Of a stretch of DNA of 64,000 bases, positions 44,975-56,141 are shown piece by piece; positions within the stretch are counted from its first letter, which is position 1, and each line of letters opens with the position of its first letter. Location: NCBI RefSeq assembly GCF_963678635.1, contig NC_087071.1:33222141-33286140 (forward strand), read 5' to 3'. Position numbers and translations under genes: made by a program. This DNA comes from Symsagittifera roscoffensis. Its lineage: Eukaryota; Xenacoelomorpha; Acoela; Convolutidae. The notes under the pieces are model-generated. The model had not been told where the DNA came from, made no database searches, and worked only from the letters and a program-made list of their open reading frames with translations.

Positions 44975-45433
44975 TAAGAATTGAGCGGTTTGAGCGGTTT
45001 TTTAGACAATTACGCTCAAAATCTTGCTTCAAAATGAGCGGTTTGACCGTTTTTAAACGGTTTATCTAAAAAAACCGCTCAAAAACCGCGCAAGATTTGA
45101 GCGGTTTGAGCGGTTTTTTTAGACAATTACGCTCAAAATCTTGCTTAAAAATGAGCGGTTTGAGCCGTTTTTGAACGGTTTTATCTAAAAAAAAACACTC
45201 AAAAACCGCGCAAGATTTGAACGGTTTTGAGCGGTTTATCTAAAAAACCGCTCAAATCTTGCGCGATTTTTTTAGATAAACCGCTCAAAACCGTTCAAAT
45301 CTTGCGCGGTTTTTGAGCGGTTTCTTTGGATAAAACCATTCAAAAACCGCTCAAACCGCTCATTTTGAAGCAAGATTTTGAGCGTAATTGTCTAAAAAAA
45401 TCGCTCAAACCGCTCAAGTCTTGCTTCAAATTA
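44975..45433. repeat. Block D1: bidirectional TGAGCGGT array
   Basis: Alternating TTTGAGCGGT and ACCGCTCAAA copies, with ATCTTGC spacers and TTTAGACAATTACGCTCAAA joints, give nested inverted repeats over about 450 bases. It carries one more internal copy than D2. Confidence 0.85.
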
Positions 45434-46549
45434 GGTGAAAAATCTCGACTCGGGTGTCGAATCAGGGTGTTGGATCCCAACCTGTTTTAGTTTTGTTGGC
45501 TCGACTTTACTCCTAGTGATGAACCCAAAAGCTCCCAAAAAAGAGCAAAAGCTTCTAACCGGAGGACTGCGCCGGATGGTAATACATTGGGATATCCGTC
45601 TGCTTCTGACATACTCTTGACATCTATATCCTCTCTAAGGAATGGTGCGCCATCTAGCGCCAGAGTGCAATTGCCAGTGATAGCAATGGCACCGGACTTG
45701 ACGCCATTAACGAGCTCGGAGATGAACGTGACGGATATTGGTGAATTGATATCAGTTTCTGAGCACGTTCGACCTTAAGTGTCCAAAAAAATGACATACT
45801 CAATCAGGAAGTTCAAGCGGTTCAACTCAAACAAGAGATGACCTTGTTGAAACGTAAGACTGAGCAATGTCTGGAGAGAACCTCCTCGTAGCAGCTAGGG
45901 AGACGGAAGAGAGAAATTAGCGCATGACTGAGGAAATGAATCAAGCATTGAAGGAGTATAATCGGATGAACACTCAACTGAACCAGAAAAATAGGGCGGT
46001 GTCTAGCTGGAAAACCAGAATGGATAGGAGAACGAGGTTTATGAAGAAGCAACGAGGTTTACAAGGTAAATTAGAAATTCGGCAAACATTGTTTACAACG
46101 TCGTGCATGGGCGAGCGGGAACACAAGGTGGCCGAGCATACTTAAGACAACGACGCCGGGTCGAGGTGAAGCCGAAACCGAAAACTAACTTTGCACCAAG
46201 GTACAAGCTTAATGTCCCTTCGAAATCCAGTATATCAACAGTATCTCAAAACAGATCTGTAACAACCATGTTGTTTGATATACGATGAAAGCCTCAATGT
46301 TTGAATCCGTCCAAGACTCATTCAAAACTTTCATATCTGAACTTTCCAGGAATCGTTGAAAAATTCATGAGTCGTTTCGAATTTTGTGCGCAGCGACACC
46401 AAGCAGCGGTGAACTATGAGAAGCGTCACCAGCAATCAACCAATAAATTCTTGGAGGATCTAGAAATGTAATAAAAACGAGCAAAATCTAGAAAAGAGTT
46501 TAATGAAAGCCGCCAATATCAAGAATGGCAAAAAACCATGCTCTCTTCA
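45434..46549 (+). repeat. Repeat block A2
   Basis: This copy of block A1 has the same decayed frames (MTEEMNQALKEYNRMNTQLN; YLRQRRRVEVKPKPKTNFAP) and small indels. Confidence 0.8.
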
Positions 46550-48198
46550 ATTTGAAAGCATTATTCCAACCTTTCAAAATGAAGAGAGTTTCCGACTTTG
46601 GATGTTTTTTAGTTTGTTGATTTTTTTGAAGTTGAAGTTGAGCCATATTTCAAGCCAGTAACGAATTTGAGTAAGATAATTATGAAAAAATGGTAAACTC
46701 CGCTGCGAAAAAAGAATTTTTTTTCTAAAGAAAAAAAAAGTAGTTTATAAAACAATTGTTTTAAGCTGTGAAAATTATGACCTAATCCATTTGAATAAAT
46801 TTGAAAACATTTTTTTAAGATGATTAAGTTCTACAAGAAAATTGATTTGTCCGACGAGAAATTTTTTTCTCAAAGTTACATAGCTTACGCTTTCTATCGA
46901 AGACCAGGTTTTTTCTCAAGACTTCTTCTTGTGAGGGCTGATTGATAGGGTTTTTGTGTCCAATTAAAGTTAGATCATATATCGTTTGTTTTGCTGTCCA
47001 TGTTAGGAAATGAAGTTTCTGGCTCAAAGCACAGTCCCCTTGACTTACTCTCAGCACTCTCAATCCTCTTTTTGATCAGCACTCCCTTGTTCCTCGTTTT
47101 CATGTCTATCGGAAATTTGCTTTTCTTTTGGTTTGTGGAGACCTTGTGCACTACCTTGTTGGTTTGTGGAGACCTTGTTTTTACACTACATTCATGCGCG
47201 ATCAACTCGAGATCTTTAGAAATGAGTAGATGTTGTTCAGATGAACAAGTGACTAAGATATACAGGTCAACTTTATACAACATCCAAAACTTTACATCCA
47301 AAACGTTATCAAAATTAACTGAAATAGATCATGAAAAATGAAAAATATGAGGACATCAGAATAATCCAATCCTTTTTGCGAGACTCTTGAGGCAGAAAAA
47401 AAACTGAACGGAAAAAAGATGGGAGTGCCTAAAAGCCAATTTTGAAGGTTCTTGGCTCTCATTAACTCGTCCTCAGAGACAAGCTACGCTCTGATGGTGA
47501 CCATGTTTGTCGAATCAGGGGGTTGGATCCCAGTCTGTTTCAGTTTTGTTGGCGCGACTGTCTAAAGTTCTGACTTTACTCCTAGTGAGAAACCCAAAAG
47601 CTCCCAAAAAATAGCAAAAGCTTCTAACGGGAGGACTGCGCCGGATGGTAATACATTGGGATATCCGTCTGCTTCTGACATACTGATGACATCTATATCC
47701 TCTTTAAGAAATGACGCGCCATCTAGCGCCAGAGTGCAATTGCCAGTGATAGCAATGGCACCGGACTTGACGCCATTGAAGAGCTCGGAGATGAAGGTGA
47801 CGGATATTGGTGAATTGGTATCAGTTTCTGAGCACTTTCGATATTAAGTGTCCGAAAAAATGATATAGTCAATCAGGAAGTTCAAGCGGTTCAATTCAAA
47901 CAGGAGCAGACTTTGTTGAAACGTAAGACTGAGCAATGTCTGGAGAGAACCTCCTCGTAGCAGCTAGGGAGACGGAAGAGAGAAATTAGCGCATGACTGA
48001 GGAAATGAATCAAGCATTGAAGGAGTATAATCGGAGGAACACTCAACTGAACTAGAAAATTAGGGCGGTGTCTAGCTGGAAAACCAGAATGGATAAGAGA
48101 ACGAGGTTTACGAGGAAGCGACGAGGTTTACAAGGTAAATCAGAAATTCGCCAAACATTGTAGACAACGTCGTGCATGGGCGAGCGGGGACACAAGGT

Positions 48199-48609
48199 CA
48201 AAATTTACACGTGCGAGAAAACAGAAAAAATTCAACAAATACGTAATTAATGTTCATTGATATGATTTCTGATCCAAATTCAGAACTACTCGAATGCAAA
48301 AATAACAACTTTTAAGGCCACCATGGGAATCTTATATGAGATGACTGGGTCGGAAGTCAGCCAATCGATGGCGCCGAGAAGCACATTACTGCCCGTTTTA
48401 CATTGTAAATCAGTGCAGTATTCTGCTTCTGAGCGCCGTCGCTTGGCTGACTTCTGACCCAGTAATCTCATATATGATTCCGATGGTGGCCTTAAAAATT
48501 GATTTGTTTGCATTCGAGTAGTTCTGAATTTGTATCAGAAATCATATCAATCAACATTAATTACGTATGTGTTGAATTTTTTCTGTTTTCTCGCACGTGT
48601 AAATTTTTG
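48199..48609. repeat. Complete foldback element (long terminal inverted repeats)
   Basis: The left arm starts CAAAATTTACACGTGCGAG and the right arm ends CTCGCACGTGTAAATTTTTG. The arms are complementary for roughly 170-180 bases with few mismatches around a short loop centred near 48400. No transposase is inside, which suggests a MITE or foldback type. Confidence 0.8.
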
Positions 48610-48615
48610 TTTTTT

Positions 48616-48810
48616 ATAGGAAATGAATTTATGCTGATGACAGAACTTGCGGATCACAACTGGAGTATGTATGCTTGGAGAATGTTTCCATCAGGAAAAC
48701 AGGTTTTTTGGCGTTTGAGACAGCTCCTCCCTTATGGTTTTGGTTCATCTAGGAGTAGGCTTAGGAAATTTTTGCTATCTCAAGAGTTGAGGAGATTTGC
48801 CTACAGATAA
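48616..48810 (+). CDS. Short conserved ORF or exon in block C2
   Basis: The copy of 44208-44402 has the same acceptor-like start and stop. It encodes the same protein apart from one residue. Confidence 0.3.
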   Translation: MGNEFMLMTELADHNWSMYAWRMFPSGKQVFWRLRQLLPYGFGSSRSRLRKFLLSQELRRFAYR

Positions 48811-48949
48811 TGAAGAGTTTGAGGTTCCAACCTCTAAAACCCTCTGATTTTTCTGTTGGTTTTCTTCTCTGTTCAGAGATTGCACGTCTTATGGGTAAGT
48901 TTAAACGCTAATTGAGCCTCATTTGAGTTTCCAAAAAATGCTCATCTTA

Positions 48950-49268
48950 CAGTTTCTATATATGAAAAAATTCGTACCGTACAATTTCCATATATGAAAA
49001 AATGCCTGTCTTACAATTTCCATTTATGATAAAATGCTATTATCACAAGTTCCATTTATGAAAAAATGTTTATCCTACAATTTCCATATATGAAAAAATG
49101 TTTATCCTACAATTTCCATTTATGAAAAAATGTTTTTTCTACAATTTCTATATATGAAAAAACGCTTATCCTAAAGTTTTTTTTACAATTTTTTGAGTCT
49201 ATGAATCTGTAAAAAATTGTAGGATAAGCAATTTTTCATTTATGGAAATTGTAGGATAAGCATTTTTG
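48950..49268. repeat. 33-bp tandem array with inverted copies, block C2
   Basis: Same array as 44531-44830 with one extra unit (near 49075-49107), showing unit gain or loss after duplication. Confidence 0.8.
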
Positions 49269-49414
49269 GTCAACCCAGGCTAGGATGCAGTTGAAACACT
49301 ATCTACAATTTAAAAAAAGTGCTTAACCGTTCTCAAATCAAGCAATATTTTTTTCGATTTCTTGATCAAAAACAATGTGAGCGACTTTTTCAAAATAACC
49401 ACTAGAAAATATGT

Positions 49415-49755
49415 AAGAATTGAGCGGTTTGAGCGGTTTTTTAGACAATTACGCTCAAAATCTTGCTTCAAAATGAGCGGTTTGAGCCGTTTTTGAACGG
49501 TTTTATCTAAAAAAAAACGCTCAAAAACCGCGCAAGATTTGAACGGTTTTGAGCGGTTTATCTAAAAAACCGCTCAAATCTTGCGCGATTTTTTTAGATA
49601 AACCGCTCAAAACCGTTCAAATCTTGCGCGGTTTTTGAGCGGTTTCTTTGGATAAAACCATTCAAAAACCGCTCAAACCGCTCATTTTGAAGCAAGATTT
49701 TGAGCGTAATTGTCTAAAAAAATCGCTCAAACCGCTCAAGTCTTGCTTCAAATTA
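49415..49755. repeat. Block D2: bidirectional TGAGCGGT array
   Basis: Same composition as D1, about 110 bases shorter by loss of an internal copy. Confidence 0.85.
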
Positions 49756-50764
49756 GGTGAAAAATCTCGACTCGGGTGTCGAATCAGGGTGTTGGATCCC
49801 AACCTGTTTTAGTTTTGTTGGCGCGACTTTACTCCTAGTGATGAACCCAAAAGCTCCCAAAAAAGAGCAAAAGCTTCTAATCGGAGGACTGCGCCGGATG
49901 GTATTACATTGGGATATCCGTCTGCTTCTGACATACTCTTGACATCTATATCCTCTCTAAGGAATGGTGCGCCATCTAGCGCCAGAGTGCAATTGCCAGT
50001 GATAGCAATGGCACCGGACTTGACGCCATTAACGAGCTCGGAGATGAACGTGACGGATATTGGTGAATTGATATCAGTTTCTGAGCACGTTCGACCTTAA
50101 GTGTCCAAAAAAATGACATACTCAATCAGGAAGTTCAAGCGGTTCAACTTAAACAAGAGATGACCTTGTTGAAACGTAAGACTGAGCAATGTCTGGAGAG
50201 AACCTCCTCGTAGCAGCTAGGGAGACGGAAGAGAGAAATTAGCGCATGACTGAGGAAATGAATCAAGCATTGAAGGAGTATAATCGGATGAACACTCAAC
50301 TGAACCAGAAAAATAGGGCGGTGTCTAGCTGGAAAACCAGAATGGATAGGAGAACGAGGTTTATGAAGAAGCAACGAGGTTTACAAGGTAAATTAGAAAT
50401 TCGGCAAACATTGTTTACAACGTCGTGCATGGGCGAGCGGGAACACAAGGTGGCCGAGCATACTTAAGACAACGACGCCGGGTCGAGGTGAAGCCGAAAC
50501 CGAAAACTAACTTTGCACCAAGGTACAAGCTTAATGTCCCTTCGAAATCCAGTATATCAACAGTATCTCAAAACAGATCTGTAACAACCATGTTGTTTGA
50601 TATACGATGAAAGCCTCAATGTTTGAATCCGTCCAAGACTCATTCAAAACTTTCATATCTGAACTTTCCAGGAATCGTTGAAAAATTCATGAGTCGTTTC
50701 GAATTTTGTGCGCAGCGACACCAAGCAGCGGTGAACTATGAGAAGCGTCACCAGCAATCAACCA

Positions 50765-51425
50765 AAAAAAAAGTTTCAAAATTGTGTTATTATCCAAAAA
50801 GACAATAACTGAGGATTTCTGTCATAAGAAAACCCAGACTGTAAGTGGCAGTTACCACGCAGTTGGTGGTATTAGCCATGTAAGTTAATTTTAGCTTTTC
50901 ACTCAGAGTTCTTGTTATTAAACAGCTATACCTTACTAATGAGTAAAAAAGCATTTGAATTTCCCATTTAGCTCTAATAAGTTGTATCAAATTAAAAAAA
51001 AACTAGGAGTTATGAGAAAAATTAAACTTTTGTAACTGAAATACAACAATAAGAAGCTCAAATTCAAAAAAAATCAAGTTCGGCAAAAGAAAAAATCTGA
51101 AATTCAACTGTGATTCAAGCTGTTTCGGTCACACCTGGTCGAACACAGTTTCGAAAAATAGTCGACCTCAAGAACTGAGCCACAGATGATCTTAGACCAA
51201 ATTCCGAGAGGCGATGTTTTGCCCGAAAAAAATAACTAATAATGAAGTTTTGAAGAACTAATAAAAAAGTTATCAAATCCAAAATGAAATTTTTGATTCA
51301 TTAAGAAATAAGTTTAGACTATGTCAGAACTTATTATACTAGTTGGTTGTAAAATATTATGGTTGATCAACTTTTGAATGGCATAAATTAAAGAGATAGA
51401 GTCAGTTAAAACATTGAACACATTT
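50765..51425. other. Unique AT-rich sequence interrupting the mosaic
   Basis: No gene or known element is seen. It begins at an A run that replaces the expected continuation of block A3. Confidence 0.4.
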
Positions 51426-51731
51426 TACCTTCAGTCGAGTCGATCGAGACACAGCTCGCTTGCGTCGAACATTATTTACCTTCAGTCGAGTCGGTCGAAA
51501 TTACCAGTTTGGGTCGATTTGGTCAAAACATATCACATTTGGGTAAAATAAAATTCTTCTTGATTGAGTCGGAAAAACATACCCAGCAGGAGTCGAGTCG
51601 GTCGAAATATAGGTCGCTTGGGTCGAACACATTTTACCTTCAGTCGAGTCGTCGAAACAGCCATTTTTAGTAGAGTTGGTCGACAAATAGCTTTTTTTGT
51701 TCGAATCGGTCGAAACATAAGTCAGCCCGGG
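51426..51731 (+). repeat. Degenerate GTCGAGTCGGTCGAAA tandem repeat
   Basis: (A)GTCGAGTCGGTCGAAA-type cores recur about every 50-60 bases with joints such as ACATTTTACCTTC. Confidence 0.75.
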
Positions 51732-51739
51732 TCGAGATC

Positions 51740-52385
51740 CCGATCAAAAACCGCTCAAGATTTGAACTGTTTTAGCTGTTTTCCAGCAAGATTTGAGCCG
51801 TTTGAGCGGTTTGTATATGATCAGCAAGTATGCTGTTCTAGCTAGCTGCACTTTAAAAATGCATACAGACTGGTTTTTTTGCTTTTTCCAACTGTTTTAC
51901 AGTTTTACCAGCCAAAAACCCAATAAATTCAAAATAAAACCAAAATAGTTCTAGTTTTAAAGTAACACTTGCTGTTTGAATTTCATTGTTCTTGTTTATT
52001 TGATGACTGTTCTTGATTTGAAGCAAAATTTGAGTGGTTTGAGCGGTTTTTCTAGACGATTGCGCTCAATATCTTGCTTTATAATGAGCGGTTTTAGCGG
52101 TTATTGAGCGGTTTGTCTTTAAAAAAACGCTCAAAAACCGCGCAAGATTTAAACTGTTTTTGAGCGGTTTATTTAAAAAAAAAGAAACGCATAAAAACCG
52201 CCCAACACTTGACTGGTTTATCTGGAAAACCCGCTCAAAAACCGCCCAAATTTGGGGCGGTTTTTGGGCTCTTTTTTATAGATAGAACGCTCAAAAACCG
52301 CTCAAACGGCTCTTTATGAAGCAAGGTTTTGAGCGCAATTGTCTAAAAAACCGCTCAAACCGCTCAAATCTTGCTTCAAATTAGG
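51740..52385. repeat. Block D3: diverged TGAGCGGT array with inserted sequence
   Basis: Motif copies occur at 51750-51812 and 52025-52380 in both orientations, more degenerate than D1 and D2. About 200 bases of unrelated AT-rich DNA lie between. Confidence 0.75.
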
Positions 52386-52790
52386 TGAAAAATCTCGACT
52401 AGGGAGGTGAAGCCGAAACCGAAAACTAACTTTGCCTCAAGGTACAAGCTTAATGTCCCTTCGAAACCCACTATATCAACAGTATCCCAAAACAGATCTG
52501 TGACAACCATGTTGTTTGATATACGATGAACGCCTCAATGTTCGAATCCTTCCAAGATTCATTCGAAACTTTCATATCTGAACTTTCCAGGAATCGTTGA
52601 AAAACTGATGAGTCGTTTCGAATTTTGTGCGCAGCGACACCACGCAGCGGTGAAATATGAGAAGCGTCACCAGCAATCAACCAAAAATTTCTTTGAGGAT
52701 CTGGAAATGTAAAAAAAACGAGCAAAGTCTAGAAAAGAGGTTAATGAAAGCCGCCAATATCAAGAATGTTAAAAAACAATGCTGGTCAAT
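52386..52790 (+). repeat. Block A4: internally deleted, truncated copy of block A
   Basis: The block-A start (TTAGGTGAAAAATCTCGACT) is joined directly to its late part (GAGGTGAAGCCGAAACCG), so about 700 bases are missing. The copy then runs to about 52770. Confidence 0.75.
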
Positions 52791-53475
52791 CACTTCACGC
52801 TATCAGCTGATTGATTTTCTGCTCTTGAAGCTATCCGCATGAAGTCTGTGGAGAATCTATTGCGCTAATCAGCTGAATCAAAAGAGGTTTTGGCCTGTTC
52901 TGCATCCAAAAAAGGCATGAAGGCAAGTAGCCTTGTTCGTTGATGATATAAATGCCACAAGGTTTTCGTCAGAGATCTGAGAGTGAAGTTTTCGAAAGCA
53001 AAAAAATGGGATATGGCTACCATTGAACACTGAATATACGTAAGCAGAAACAGAAGCGTAATTCAAAACAACTGAAAGTTTTCATCATGCTGATATAGAA
53101 CGTATCCTTAAAACAACTATCAGACATAGAAATTTAAAAAAAAAGTTTTCTTTGCACCCTGAGATAGATGACCGGCTGTCTTTTTTGACAAAATTTCTTG
53201 AGAAAGCAGCATGGGCTGATTTAGAATTTACACTATTAAGCGAAATTTTGTACTCAAAATGAAAATTAGCAGATGAGGAAATGGAGTTTTTGAGAAATTT
53301 ATTACCTGGAAAAAGTTTGTATTTGTATTCGAAAAGTGCACTGGAAAAGTGTTGTAGTGGAACATTTTTGTGTCGGCATAGTGTTGTGATTTGTGTGGCA
53401 TGAAAATGAAAGATACGTGGGCTCAGTTTCCCAAAGGTAAGGACCAGGAGAAAGACACCGCGGAGTCGTAGCAAT
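52791..53475 (+). pseudogene. Possible decayed coding fragments
   Basis: Plus-strand pieces such as HPEIDDRLSFLTKFLEKAAW and ADEEMEFLRNLLPGK look protein-like but are separated by stops and shifts. No family is recognised. Confidence 0.2.
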
Positions 53476-53706
53476 TGTCATGTATATACGTTTCGTAGGT
53501 TGATTAATTGAGCTCAGTTAGATTGTTTATATTGTTTATTGAGTTTGTTTTCTGGTGCCACTGGTGCTTTCCGAGACCTTGGTGCTAATTAAATAAGTAC
53601 ATGTCAGCTGATGCTGTGTGTGCGTGTTATTTAAAACAGTTGAAGTACGTAGAGTTTGGAGACTTGTTGATAAGAAGTTTACATTATTAATTTGCGTTTT
53701 CCTCAT
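53476..53706 (+). repeat. Possible 5' LTR of a truncated Gypsy element
   Basis: It starts TGTCATGTATATACG and ends CCTCA just before a gag ATG. The layout mirrors the other two elements, where the gag ATG overlaps the primer-binding site. No second copy in the window confirms it. Confidence 0.35.
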
Positions 53707-55322
53707 GGCTCAGCAAGCAGGATACGGCGCGGGGATGGGAAAGAATCCACTCGAAATTACGGCATTTTGGTCATGCAAGTGCACGGAAGCACCAATGCTA
53801 TGGGAGCATTGGATTACTCATTTTACCTAGGGGGTAAAAGCAAAGCATTCGTTTAATCCAACTGCACTTTACTTCGCTCGCACATTAACGGAGATGCAAA
53901 ATGCGGATCTGCCAGCGGAAGTGAGCGGAAAAAATCGCACGGAGACGGAGCAAACACTGATCTCTACCTTGGTGTGGGGGAGCGCGGTCAGGATGAACTC
54001 CACAAACGAAAACACCATCTGGATTTGGCGGCTATCCGAAATGAAACGTTCGAGAAATTTCAATTACTATGCCGGAAGCAGCGGGAGAAGGAGACACTGG
54101 AAACGTTTCACTAGGTTTTGAGTGGATAAGCAGCCAGATGCTACCTGGGAAATCCGGACCGACGGACTTTACGCGACGTATTTATATGTCAAACAAAGAG
54201 GTGCAAAACGAACTCTGCCGCTCGATCAAGACTCGGGATGAGGTCTACAGAGTTGCTCTGTCATATGAGCGGGGCGACAAATACGCCAAGACGTACAATG
54301 TTTCTGGTGGCGTACTCGTGGCGGCGCCGGCGGGGTCGCTTCAGATAAAGACGGATCCAGTAAGCCCCGCACGTAAATGGCTATCGCCGACCGTTCGTTC
54401 TAACGGGGTAGCCGAGAGTTCGGAAGAGGAAATAACCGCGGTGGCGGCGGAACGGGTTGCAAGTGTTTTACTTGTGATCAGAGCGGTTTTACATCGGATA
54501 ATTTTGCTAAGTGTCCAGCACAGAAGGCTACGTCTAATTTTTGTCGGAAAACAGAACACTACAAACGTACGTGCCGAGGTCTCAGAACAGCAGGAAGGGG
54601 AAGCGTGGGATTAATTCACAAAGATGGCACCGAGGGAGAGCATTCTCCACACAATCCGGAGGAAAATGCTTCGAACTTTGGAAAATCCGTCGGTTGGGTA
54701 ACCGACCTATATGCGGTGGCACACGGGTGGGATTCAGATAGTTCATCTGATTACGTCGTAATGTCAATCAGGCAAAAACTGGTGTTAAAATCAACGGTCA
54801 TTCATCCCAAGCCTGGATCGATAGCGGATCACCTATTTCTGTTTTTACCATAGGAGAACTGAAACGTACCTTAAGAAAACATATGTGTAGCTGCAGCAGT
54901 TAGATCCAAGATTATGAAAATAATCAGCTGAAACGTATGAAGAAGATGGTGATCAAACTTCAATCCACCGGAAGGACAACTCAAGTGGCCATCAATGTGA
55001 TCGGAGGCTGTCGACTATCCATCATTGGTTGGGATTTGATGCCGGAGCTGGGGTACACAATATCCGGAAGCAAGTCGATGCAGATGCGTAAGGAGAGGAT
55101 CTCGATGATTGGCAGAAACATTTCAGTAAGCAATTCGAAAATCTTTTTCACAGGGAAGGGCCCATCCGTAACTATAAAATCAAGCAGGGTTCTTCAAAAA
55201 CCTAATTCTGATTCAGCAAAAGGTCAGAAGGGTGCCCATTACCTTGCAAGAGAAAGAAGATAAGGAGATTGATAAACTACTAGCACAAGGGCATATTCAA
55301 AAGTTAGAAGAATTCTCGGCTA
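53705..55322 (+). pseudogene. Truncated third Gypsy element: gag, zinc knuckle, protease, start of RT
   Basis: Gag begins MAQQAGYGAGMGKNPLEITA and is soon broken by TAG (53828). Later gag frames are shifted but readable. A zinc knuckle pair lies at 54454-54575 (CKCFTCDQSGFTSDNFAKC, NFCRKTEHYKRTC). Protease has an intact IDSGSP (54817-54834) and the later motif RLSIIGWDLMPELGY (about 55015-55055). The first RT residues (TLQEKEDKEIDKLLAQGHI) end at 55322, where AT-rich DNA begins. The gag start resembles the other two elements only loosely, so it is a different lineage. It has stops throughout and no 3' end. Confidence 0.75.
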
Positions 55323-55980
55323 AAACAAAAATAAATAATTATTTTTCGAAAAAATTGACATGTTCTGAAATTGCAAAATGAGGCAATCCGAAAAATTAAA
55401 CTTCAATTAAATTAATTAAATTTATTCAAATTTTATTTTGTTTAATTAAATTAATTCAAAATTAATTTAATTTTAATCAAATTTGAATTAAATTTAATCA
55501 AAAGATAAAATTTGTAGAATGTCTCAGAAACCTTAGTCATGTCTTAGAAAAATATATGATGTAATTTTAGCACGAATTTCAATTTTTCGAACTCCTGATC
55601 AGTTGAATTTTTATTATTTTGTAGAAGCCTTGCCTAAGCATATTTTTATGATCGTTGATCTTTTATAAAATTTTCATATTTTCAAACCTCATGATGCAAA
55701 AATGTGCTAAAACGATCGTAATTTACATTTTTAATTCCTCCTAATAAATTATTGTATTGATGATGTAGGTGTTCAGTGAAGGATTTTTATCAGGGACACA
55801 TCCTCATGGTGCTTTTTTAGTGATAGTTTTGGAAAGCAGTGAGAAGGTAGTACGATGTAATTTGCGACACACGGCGAGATGAGGTAGAATCGTCAGTTTT
55901 TAATTTCTGACCTGATGTGTGAAGTTTTGTAGAGTTGTGTGCCATTCTGCCAGACTAGCACAGCGCAACTTTCCGGCGAA
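55323..55980. other. AT-rich non-coding stretch
   Basis: A low-complexity AATTAA/TTAATT segment lies at 55404-55505. The rest is a possible upstream region of the block that starts at 55990. No coding frame is supported. Confidence 0.45.
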
Positions 55981-55992
55981 ACACGAAAAAAC

Positions 55993-55999
55993 TATAAAA
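55993..55999 (+). promoter_or_regulatory. TATA box candidate
   Basis: TATAAAA in the context AACTATAAAAGGCC, about 150 bases before the first ATG of the downstream block. The spacing and GC-flanked form are typical of an RNA polymerase II core promoter or LTR promoter. Confidence 0.5.
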
Positions 56000-56141
56000 G
56001 GCCTTAACGACGAAAAAGTGCTGCGAAGGAGGGTAGAAATATCCTAGAAATTTCAATTTTCAATATTTCGATTGTCGAACGAAAGACTAGCTGGAATACC
56101 AGTTTAGTGCAGACGACGACGGGGAGGTCGATGGGAATCTA

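Larger units (their letters stand above)
42089..46549. repeat. Macro-unit 1 of a 4.46-kb tandem duplication (B1-A'1-C1-D1-A2)
   Basis: The unit repeats at 46550-50764 with an offset of 4461 bases in its first part. The offset falls to about 4408 and then 4322 downstream, because of an extra piece and missing pieces in D1/C1 versus D2/C2. Blocks B1 and B2 are nearly identical by eye. This shows a recent segmental tandem duplication or an assembly duplication. Confidence 0.85.
46550..50764. repeat. Macro-unit 2 of the tandem duplication (B2-A'2-C2-D2-A3)
   Basis: It repeats 42089-46549. It ends abruptly at 50764 inside block A3, where CAGCAATCAACCA is followed by an A run and unrelated sequence. 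Confidence 0.85.

Noticed and set aside
40335-52385. CRISPR-like array from the TGAGCGGT repeats
   Set aside because: The units are short, degenerate and in both orientations, with no constant-length unique spacers and no cas genes. The host is eukaryotic.
53085-53474. 129-codon minus-strand frame with a hydrophobic start
   Set aside because: It is antisense to slightly better plus-strand fragments and has AT-driven composition with no domain.
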